From: JAAFHS01 sp031396505
Lineage (GTDB): Bacteria > Pseudomonadota > Alphaproteobacteria > Rhodobacterales > Rhodobacteraceae
NCBI GenBank assembly: GCA_031396505.1
Contig: JANNKX010000258.1
Location: forward strand, 1 to 5,665
Length of the DNA: 5,665 bases
Reading direction: 5' to 3'
Shown here: positions 1 through 4,188 of the stretch, in pieces
How the letters are laid out: each line of letters opens with the position of its first letter
How positions within the stretch are numbered: the stretch's first letter is position 1
Made by a program: the position numbers and the translations under genes
The notes under the pieces: generated by a model
Told to the model about the DNA's origin: nothing
Seen by the model: the letters and a program-made list of their open reading frames with translations, nothing else
Databases searched by the model: none

Positions 1-71
1 CCCCGGATAGATCGGGAACTGGTCGCACAGCGCCTTGACCTTGGCGCGCACCGCAGCCTCGACCGCACCCC
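1..71 (-). pseudogene. glyA: 3'-terminal fragment of serine hydroxymethyltransferase gene (glyA remnant)
   Basis: Read on the minus strand from about 71 down to 1, one frame gives a peptide ending VRAKVKALCDQFPIYPG, which closely resembles the extreme C-terminus of bacterial GlyA (basic helix, then LC-x2-[FY]P-[IV]Y). GlyA is the PLP enzyme that interconverts serine and glycine. Upstream in this frame only a few unrelated residues precede a TGA stop at about 85-87, and that DNA already encodes KptA on the other strand, so the roughly 400 preceding GlyA residues are absent. The stop codon would lie just beyond the left edge. I infer a partial copy or rearrangement scar, not a working gene. The match is from memory of the family, and the fragment is short. 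Confidence 0.6.
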
Positions 72-337
72 CGGCCCAACTGTATCATGGGACCGCGACC
101 CGTTTTCTTGAACCGATTCTGCAGGATGGCCTGACGCGGCAGTCGCGCCATCATGTCCATTTGTCAGCCGATACCGAAACTGCCCGCAAGGTTGGTCAAC
201 GGCATGGGGCACCCGTCGTTCTGCAGGTGGACAGCGCGGCAATGTCTGCGGCGGGGCATGTTTTTTTTCGTGCGGAAAATGGTGTCTGGCTGACGGACAG
301 CGTGCCACCGGGCTTTCTCGCGGTGACGGACAATTGA
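35..337 (+). pseudogene. kptA: RNA 2'-phosphotransferase (KptA/Tpt1 family), 5'-truncated
   Basis: KptA/Tpt1 transfers an internal RNA 2'-phosphate to NAD+, giving ADP-ribose 1'',2''-cyclic phosphate. The C-terminal half is plain from about position 65: LYHGTATRF, GL..QSRHHVHLSAD, TARKVGQRHGAPVVL and AENGVWLT all match E. coli KptA. The family is about 180 residues; only about 85 homologous residues remain. The N-terminal domain, with the conserved LRH catalytic pair and the later R-x-x-x-GHS segment, is missing. In this frame a TAG stop lies at 8-10, and the only upstream start is a TTG at 35 with no clear ribosome binding site, inside DNA that reads as glyA on the other strand. The remaining frame is intact, including across a run of eight T at 261-268, so the loss may be recent. 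The protein is very unlikely to be active. Its stop overlaps the downstream TTG start by 4 nt (TTGA). Confidence 0.8.
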
Positions 338-1218
338 CAGACCGCCGCCCCCAAACCACCCCCCGCCTTGAACGCCGCCTTGGCGACTGGGCGCGGGCTT
401 TCCTACCGTTATGGCTCGCCGAATTCGTGATGTTCGTGCTGAAACAAGGCTGGGCCTGCCTGTTCGGTGGCCTGCTGCTTGCCGCCATCATCGGCACCAA
501 GCTGATCTGGCAACCCGACTGGCCGCTGCAGCGCTATGACGCCCTGTTCCTGTTTGCCATCATCACCCAAGGCGTTTTCCTGTGGACCAGACTGGAAACA
601 TGGGAAGAGGCGCGGGTGATTTTGCTGTTCCATCTGACCGGCACCGCGATGGAATGGTTCAAGGTCAATGCCGGATCATGGGCTTACCCCGAACCCGCGC
701 TGTTCAAGGTGATGAATGTGCCCCTGTTTTCCGGCTTCATGTATGCCGCCGTCGGCTCCTACATGGCCCGCGTCATCCGCATCTTCGACATGCGTTTCGC
801 CCCTTATCCCCCGATGATCTGGACGTATCTTCTGGCCATCGCGATCTATATAAATTTTTTCGCCCATCACTTCGGCCCCGACATCCGCTACATCCTGATC
901 GCCGCCACCCTGATCCTGTATGCCCGCACCCGTATCTGGTTTCGCATCTCGACCCATGACTGGTGGATGCCGCTGCCCATGGCGGCGGGTCTGGCTGCCT
1001 TTGCCCTGTGGGTTGCCGAAAACGTCGGCACTGCCACAGGCACCTGGCTTTATGCGGGGCAGGCCCCTGACGGGTTGGTCAGCTTTGCCAAGATCGGGTC
1101 GTGGTATCTGCTACTATACGTGGCATTTGTCACCGTTACTGTCGTCGTGCGGTCCGCGCTCTATCCCGCGCCTCTGACCCCGCAAACGAAAATGGCCCCC
1201 GCAAACCGGGGGCCATGA
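334..1218 (+). CDS. DUF817 family integral membrane protein
   Basis: A 294-residue, highly hydrophobic protein that I recognise as DUF817 (Pfam family including B. subtilis YoaT); no biochemical function is established for it as far as I know. About eight membrane segments can be placed: near residues 27-57, 68-86, 94-110, 128-150, 160-178, 184-203, 210-230 and 251-275. Family-typical stretches are FVLKQGWACLFGG (35-46), FHLTGTAMEWFKV (99-111) and WVAENVGTATGTWLYAGQ (226-243). The conserved polar residues in the membrane (Glu107, His178-His179, Glu229) could form a binding or redox site, but that is inference. The TTG start at 334 overlaps the kptA stop and has only a weak GGA upstream; the next good start, ATG 430, would cut into the first helix, so the longer form is preferred. 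With kptA truncated, the native promoter may be lost. The last codons form half of a terminator hairpin. Confidence 0.85.
   Translation: MTDRRPQTTPRLERRLGDWARAFLPLWLAEFVMFVLKQGWACLFGGLLLAAIIGTKLIWQPDWPLQRYDALFLFAIITQGVFLWTRLETWEEARVILLFHLTGTAMEWFKVNAGSWAYPEPALFKVMNVPLFSGFMYAAVGSYMARVIRIFDMRFAPYPPMIWTYLLAIAIYINFFAHHFGPDIRYILIAATLILYARTRIWFRISTHDWWMPLPMAAGLAAFALWVAENVGTATGTWLYAGQAPDGLVSFAKIGSWYLLLYVAFVTVTVVVRSALYPAPLTPQTKMAPANRGP
1192..1216 (-). terminator. Hairpin terminator between convergent genes
   Basis: A perfect 10-bp inverted repeat, ATGGCCCCCG / CGGGGGCCAT, with a 5-nt loop CAAAC, occupies 1192-1216. Read on the minus strand it is followed at once by TTTTCGTTTG, the U-rich tail of an intrinsic terminator, and it begins 12 nt beyond the stop of the YiaA/B-type gene. 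On the plus strand there is no U tract, and the hairpin overlaps the last codons and first stop base of the DUF817 gene, so it may slow convergent transcription but is a weaker terminator in that direction. Confidence 0.8.
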
Positions 1219-1228
1219 TCGCATCGCA

Positions 1229-1510
1229 TCACTTGCCCGGATCGGTCACATATTCCGCCAGCAGACGCTCGTTCCGCGCCTCTTCCAACTGGCGGATGCG
1301 GTCTTCGCCCTGTTTTGCCTCAAGCCGGAATTTTACCACGTTGATGATGCTGATGGTCAGTAGCAACACCGCCATCCCCCAATAGCCCTTGGTCGCCAGC
1401 GGCACGTCGGTCGATAGCCACAACGAGATTGCCAGCAAGCCGTAAGCCAGCAAGCCCCCCATGATATTGATCCCCATGATCAGCGTATTGTCGGTTTGAT
1501 ACGGTCGCAT
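1229..1510 (-). CDS. YiaA/YiaB-type two-helix inner membrane protein
   Basis: A 93-residue protein with two membrane helices (about residues 10-32 and 43-60) joined by a short loop containing ATKGYWGMAVLLL. This resembles the KGYY-x2-VLL stretch of the YiaA/B two-helix family, whose function is unknown. A charged, probably helical tail (about 62-86, FRLEAKQGEDRIRQLEEARNE) follows and would lie in the cytoplasm if both termini do. Start choice: an AAAGGAG at 1517-1523 lies 6 nt before ATG 1510, whereas the ATG at 1516 directly abuts it, so the shorter form is preferred. It begins 19 nt after the pspA-like stop and is surely cotranscribed with it. I infer that it helps dock or modulate the PspA-like protein at the membrane, taking the place of PspB/PspC. 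The family call is moderately sure; the role is a guess. Confidence 0.75.
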   Translation of the reverse strand: MRPYQTDNTLIMGINIMGGLLAYGLLAISLWLSTDVPLATKGYWGMAVLLLTISIINVVKFRLEAKQGEDRIRQLEEARNERLLAEYVTDPGK

Positions 1511-1516
1511 GTTCAT

Positions 1517-1523
1517 CTCCTTT
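1517..1523 (-). promoter_or_regulatory. Ribosome binding site that sets the YiaA/B-type start
   Basis: AAAGGAG on the minus strand lies 6 nt before ATG 1510 and 0 nt before ATG 1516. Spacing therefore favours the start at 1510 (protein beginning MRPYQTDN). Confidence 0.75.
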
Positions 1524-1529
1524 CAAGGT

Positions 1530-2207
1530 TCAGTTGCTGTTGCGCAGGCGCGCCAGAACGGTCGCCGCCGTGATTTTCGTCGCCGGCCCATGCCCCGCAT
1601 CGGCCAGCCTGTCGGCCACATCGGCCCGGTCCAGCCCACGGTCGATGCGCGTCAGAATCTCGCTTTGTGCGAAGGGGTCGTCCTCGCCCATCACACCTGC
1701 AATCAACTCTTCCGCCTCCGCCATCGGGCTTTGCCCGGCCAGCGTTGTGTTGATCCGGCGCTGGATGACATGTTCCTGCCGCACTGCACGCGCCGAAATC
1801 GCCCCCTGCTTCAGGTCGATGATCCGCCGGTGCGTCGTTTCCACCGACTGGCGCAGCCGCAGGATGCGCGCCTCCAGCCGTGCCGCAGTCGTGCGCCGCA
1901 GCGTCAGTTCATTTTCCATCACCGCAATGGCCTCTGCCGCCTCCAGCGCCAGCGCCTCGTTGCCCGCCGCCAATGCCGATTCCGCCCGCGCGGTCAGGTC
2001 CGTTACCCGGATTAGCAGCCCCTCGATATGGCGCAACTCTGCCTGTTCGCGCTGCATCAGGCCCACCAGCCCGCCTTTCGCCACCCGCAATGCATCCTGC
2101 GACTGGCGGATTTTTTCGTCGATCAACTCGATTGCAAAGGCCCCGCGCACCTGCCCCTCGGCCCGCGCCTGCGCCCCCAGTATCAGTGTCCGTATGGTTG
2201 TGAACAT
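1530..2207 (-). CDS. pspA: PspA/IM30 family membrane-stress protein
   Basis: A 225-residue, almost wholly helical protein of the PspA/IM30 (Vipp1) family, ESCRT-III-like proteins that polymerise on damaged inner membrane; E. coli PspA is 222 residues. The N-terminal segment MFTTIRTLILGAQARAEGQV can form the membrane-binding amphipathic helix. A long charged helical hairpin covers about residues 23-150, including IELIDEKIRQSQDALRVAKG and ALALEAAEAIAVMENELTLR. The C-terminal part (about 170-225) is Asp-rich, then basic, and differs from E. coli PspA. Start choice: GAAGGG at 2217-2222 lies 9 nt before ATG 2207 and the family N-terminus begins there; ATGs at 2216 and 2237 are rejected (the first abuts the binding site, the second sits inside an operator). 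No pspF, pspB or pspC is next to it. It is preceded by a promoter flanked by three putative TetR operators and followed by the YiaA/B-type gene. Confidence 0.85.
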   Translation of the reverse strand: MFTTIRTLILGAQARAEGQVRGAFAIELIDEKIRQSQDALRVAKGGLVGLMQREQAELRHIEGLLIRVTDLTARAESALAAGNEALALEAAEAIAVMENELTLRRTTAARLEARILRLRQSVETTHRRIIDLKQGAISARAVRQEHVIQRRINTTLAGQSPMAEAEELIAGVMGEDDPFAQSEILTRIDRGLDRADVADRLADAGHGPATKITAATVLARLRNSN

Positions 2208-2216
2208 CGCCGCCAT

Positions 2217-2222
2217 CCCTTC
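2217..2222 (-). promoter_or_regulatory. Ribosome binding site that sets the pspA-like start
   Basis: GAAGGG on the minus strand is 9 nt before ATG 2207 and directly abuts the alternative ATG at 2216, so it supports 2207. It lies just inside operator copy 1 on the promoter-distal side, so a protein bound there would block the start of the message. Confidence 0.6.
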
Positions 2223-2223
2223 G

Positions 2224-2236
2224 TGAACATCGTTCA
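2224..2236. promoter_or_regulatory. Putative TetR operator, copy 1
   Basis: The perfect palindrome TGAAC-ATC-GTTCA. The symmetry extends outward: TTC at 2220-2222 matches GAA at 2238-2240, giving a 21-bp imperfect palindrome. It lies in the predicted start-site/5' leader region of the pspA-like gene. Confidence 0.75.
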
Positions 2237-2243
2237 TGAATGC

Positions 2244-2271
2244 AGGATAGCAAATTTTGAACGCCGTTCAA
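2244..2271 (-). promoter_or_regulatory. Predicted sigma-70-type promoter of the pspA-yiaAB-like operon
   Basis: On the minus strand, TTGAAC (2266-2271) fits a -35 box (TTGACA) and TATCCT (2244-2249) a -10 box, 16 bp apart. Transcription would begin near 2237, leaving a leader of about 30 nt before ATG 2207. The -35 box is the right half of operator copy 2, so repressor binding there should exclude RNA polymerase. No sigma-54 element (TGGCAC-N5-TTGC) is seen here, unlike classical psp promoters. Confidence 0.55.
2257..2271. promoter_or_regulatory. Putative TetR operator, copy 2 (overlaps the -35 box)
   Basis: The perfect palindrome TTGAAC-GCC-GTTCAA, the longest uninterrupted symmetry of the four copies (6-bp arms). 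It covers the predicted -35 box of the pspA-like promoter, which is the usual position for a repressor site. Confidence 0.8.
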
Positions 2272-2279
2272 GATAAATT

Positions 2280-2292
2280 TGAACATCGTTCA
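2280..2292. promoter_or_regulatory. Putative TetR operator, copy 3
   Basis: TGAAC-ATC-GTTCA, the same core as copy 1 including the spacer. It lies between the TetR stop codon (2301) and the pspA-like promoter. Its centre is 22 bp from that of copy 2, about two helical turns, so two dimers could sit on one face of the DNA. Confidence 0.75.
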
Positions 2293-2300
2293 CGACACAG

Positions 2301-2897
2301 TCAGTTTCCGATACGCCCCAGAACCATCGCGATCTTGCGCGCGATTTCATCCGTTGATGCCGGGGCCGCGCGGTTTTGCAGACCCAGCAGCACAATGCCA
2401 TGCACGGCGGAAAACAGTGCCTCGACCATCAGGTCAAGGTCATCCGGCGGCAGCGCTGGAAACAACGCCCGCACCGGGGGGGCGATGCTGGCGAACAACG
2501 CATCCAGCGCGCCCTGATACCAGTCGGGCACCACCGCCAGATCCGCGCTGACCTCAAACAATGCGCGCCACGGGTGATACTGCGCCACCGCAAACCCCAG
2601 ATACGCCTGCCCCAGGCGCACCAATTGTTCGCGCGGGCCAAGGTGGGCCGCATCCCGAATCGCCGCTTCGGCAACCGTCTGCAACGCCGCAAAGCTGTGC
2701 AGGTTCACCTGCATCACCAAGGCCGTCATGTCGTCAAAAACGTTGTAAATCGCCCCCACCGCACAACCTGCCCGCGCCGCCAGATCGCGCGCTTTCAGCG
2801 AGGCCGCCCCCTCCGCCGCAATTTGCGTCGCCGCAATCGCGATCAGCCGTACCCGCAGATCGGCGTGGCGCTGTTCGGTCTTGGTCAGCTCTTCCAT
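2301..2897 (-). CDS. TetR/AcrR family transcriptional regulator
   Basis: A 198-residue protein of normal TetR length. An N-terminal helix-turn-helix domain covers about residues 12-60, with the recognition part ARDLAARAGCAVGAIYNVFDD (36-56) matching the family pattern [AGC]-x2-G[VAT]-x2-G-[ASTL]-[IL]-Y-x2-F. The C-terminal helical domain (about 65-195), with YHPWRALFEVS near 107-117, should bind a ligand and dimerise; it resembles the C-terminal domain in WHG-type TetR proteins, less surely. The ATG at 2897 has AAGG (2906-2909) 8 nt upstream. One operator-like palindrome lies just upstream and three more lie downstream before the pspA-like gene, so it very likely represses both itself and that operon. 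The inducer is unknown; a membrane-active compound or lipid-derived signal is a guess from the target genes. Confidence 0.88.
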   Translation of the reverse strand: MEELTKTEQRHADLRVRLIAIAATQIAAEGAASLKARDLAARAGCAVGAIYNVFDDMTALVMQVNLHSFAALQTVAEAAIRDAAHLGPREQLVRLGQAYLGFAVAQYHPWRALFEVSADLAVVPDWYQGALDALFASIAPPVRALFPALPPDDLDLMVEALFSAVHGIVLLGLQNRAAPASTDEIARKIAMVLGRIGN

Positions 2898-2912
2898 GGA
2901 TCGGGCCTTGCG

Positions 2913-2925
2913 TGAACTGCGTTCA
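2913..2925. promoter_or_regulatory. Putative TetR operator, copy 4 (autoregulatory)
   Basis: TGAAC-TGC-GTTCA, with the same arms and spacing as the three copies before the pspA-like gene. It ends 15 bp upstream of the TetR start codon, just before its ribosome binding site. I could not find a convincing -35/-10 pair between 2926 and 2960, so the TetR gene may be read both from the promoter near 3360-3388 and from a weak local one. Confidence 0.75.
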
Positions 2926-2960
2926 GGCCAGCATTAGCAAAGGATCGCCGCCGTGAACAG

Positions 2961-3323
2961 TCACAGCCCCCCACGCAGCGCAAGGATCACCGCCGCCAGC
3001 ACCAGCAGGCCCAGCCCGACCGATACCGCCACCCGCACCACGCCGCGCAGAAAACCTGTGCCCGGCGCAATCGCTGTCAGATGCCGCACGCAGATGTCAA
3101 AATCTGCCGCCACCGTGCCCTCATCAATCCGCACCAGCAATTTGGGGTTGTGCGAATCCACCCCTGCCCGCGCCAGACGATCTGCCGCCTGCCGCACCCG
3201 TCCCGGTAACAGATGCCGCACCTTGCGCAACTTGGCCGCAAGATCCGCCCCTTGCGCCTGCAGCCGGTCCTCCAGCAGGCCCGCCACCCGATCCGCCATC
3301 TGTTGTATCGTGATCGCACTCAT
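2961..3323 (-). CDS. Hypothetical protein with C-terminal membrane anchor
   Basis: A 120-residue protein that I do not recognise. Residues 1-55 are predicted helical and charged (QMADRVAGLLEDRLQAQG, then a basic stretch KLRKVRHLLPGRVRQ). Residues 60-85 are mixed (PKLLVRIDEGTVAADFDICV), with one cysteine at about 78. Residues 93-116 form one hydrophobic helix at the very end, with no signal peptide, so it is probably a tail-anchored inner membrane protein with a cytoplasmic domain. Start choice: CGGAG (3330-3334) lies 6 nt before ATG 3323; a longer frame from 3353 has no such site. It is the first gene of the minus-strand block, 63 bp upstream of the TetR gene. I infer a link to the PspA-like membrane system from position and topology only. 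Confidence 0.75.
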   Translation of the reverse strand: MSAITIQQMADRVAGLLEDRLQAQGADLAAKLRKVRHLLPGRVRQAADRLARAGVDSHNPKLLVRIDEGTVAADFDICVRHLTAIAPGTGFLRGVVRVAVSVGLGLLVLAAVILALRGGL

Positions 3324-3329
3324 GCTTTG

Positions 3330-3334
3330 CTCCG
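3330..3334 (-). promoter_or_regulatory. Ribosome binding site that sets the tail-anchored protein start
   Basis: CGGAG on the minus strand, 6 nt before ATG 3323. It supports the 120-residue form over a 130-residue form starting at 3353. Confidence 0.65.
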
Positions 3335-3359
3335 CGCCGCGCTTGCGGGCCAAGCGTTA

Positions 3360-3388
3360 CAGATAGCAATACGACTGGCACCTGTCAT
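3360..3388 (-). promoter_or_regulatory. Predicted promoter of the tail-anchored protein / TetR genes
   Basis: On the minus strand, ATGACA (3383-3388; 5 of 6 to TTGACA) and TATCTG (3360-3365) are 17 bp apart in the 87-bp gap between divergent genes. Transcription would start near 3352, about 29 nt before ATG 3323. There is no TGAAC-N3-GTTCA palindrome here, so this promoter is probably not under the TetR protein. Confidence 0.4.
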
Positions 3389-3410
3389 CCCATTGGATTA
3401 CCGATCAACC

Positions 3411-4181
3411 ATGCTGAACATCACGCATTTTTCCGCAACCGCGCCCAATGCACAGCCCCCGCTGTTGATTGTCCACGGACTGTTCGGGTCGGCCCGCAAT
3501 TGGCGCGTCGTGGCGCAACATCTGGCCGACACCCGTGATGTCGTCGCCGTCGATCTGCGCAATCACGGGCAAAGCCTGCATGACCCCGATCACAGCTATC
3601 CCGCCATGGCCGCCGATCTGGCGCAGGTCATCACCGCCAGCGGCGCGCCGATGGATGTGCTGGGCCATTCGATGGGCGGCAAGGCCGCTATGGTGCTGGC
3701 GCTGTCGCAGCCCGATCTGATCCGCCGCCTGATCGTCGCCGATATTGCCCCCGTGGCCTATGCCCATGATAACACGGGCCACATCACTGCCATGCAGTCG
3801 CTGCCGCTTGACGGGATCACCACGCGCGCCGAGGCGGACCGTCGCCTTGCCGAATATATCCCTGACCCCGGCCTGCGCGCGTTCTTTCTGCAGTCGCTGG
3901 ACCTGAAATCCAGCCCGCCGCACTGGCGGCTGAACCTGCCTGTGCTGGGTGACCAGATGCCCCTGATTGTCGGCTGGCCTGATGTCGCGGGCACGTTCGA
4001 CAAGCCCGCCCTGTTCCTGACCGGGGGCCGTTCGCACTATGTCACGCCCGAACACCGCCCCCTGATCCGCGCGCTGTTTCCCAAATCGCGCTTTGCCAAA
4101 CTGCCCGACGCGGGCCATTGGCTGCACGCCGACAGCCCCCGCGCGTTTGAAGAAACCGTGCGCGTTTTCCTGAACGCCTGA
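3411..4181 (+). CDS. ybfF: Alpha/beta-hydrolase, YbfF-type esterase
   Basis: A 256-residue alpha/beta-hydrolase, closely matching E. coli YbfF (254 residues), an esterase active on short acyl and acyl-CoA-type esters whose physiological substrate is not settled. Visible are the oxyanion-hole motif VHGLFGS (21-27), VDLRNHGQS (47-55), the nucleophile elbow GHSMGGK with Ser87, IVADIAPV (108-115) with Asp111 as the likely acid, and AGHWLHA with His236. VLGDQMPLIVGW (178-189) and LFLTGG (201-206) also follow YbfF. ATG 3411 is chosen because homology begins there; the frame stays open upstream to 3213 but overlaps the divergent gene. Its ribosome binding site is weak (GGATTA about 10-15 nt upstream). 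It is cytosolic, with no signal peptide, and its stop is 7 bp from the convergent gcvP stop with no terminator between them. Confidence 0.88.
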   Translation: MLNITHFSATAPNAQPPLLIVHGLFGSARNWRVVAQHLADTRDVVAVDLRNHGQSLHDPDHSYPAMAADLAQVITASGAPMDVLGHSMGGKAAMVLALSQPDLIRRLIVADIAPVAYAHDNTGHITAMQSLPLDGITTRAEADRRLAEYIPDPGLRAFFLQSLDLKSSPPHWRLNLPVLGDQMPLIVGWPDVAGTFDKPALFLTGGRSHYVTPEHRPLIRALFPKSRFAKLPDAGHWLHADSPRAFEETVRVFLNA

Positions 4182-4188
4182 CGCGCCC

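Noticed and set aside
261..268. Run of eight T in the kptA remnant as a frameshift
   Set aside because: The frame matches KptA on both sides of the run (before FFRAENGVWL and after), so no shift is present.
2201..2209. TGAACATCG at the start of the pspA-like gene as a further operator
   Set aside because: It matches the left arm and spacer of copies 1 and 3, but CCGCC follows instead of GTTCA, and it is explained by the Met-Phe start codons.
1534..2226. A 230-codon open frame on the plus strand opposite the pspA-like gene
   Set aside because: Ser/Arg/Ala-rich composition without any recognisable motif, in a frame mirroring the codons of the helical PspA-like protein.
2954..2966. TGAACAGTCACAG as a fifth operator at the end of the tail-anchored gene
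   Set aside because: Only the left half TGAAC is present; the right half does not match GTTCA.
3376..3381. TGGCAC, a possible sigma-54 -24 element upstream of the block
   Set aside because: It is on the plus strand, away from the minus-strand block, and the -12 element TTGC is not at the required distance.
3364..3410. Plus-strand promoter for the YbfF-type gene
   Set aside because: TTGCGG (3343-3348) and TAGCAA (3364-3369) are only 15 bp apart and fit poorly; a promoter is expected in this gap but I cannot place it.
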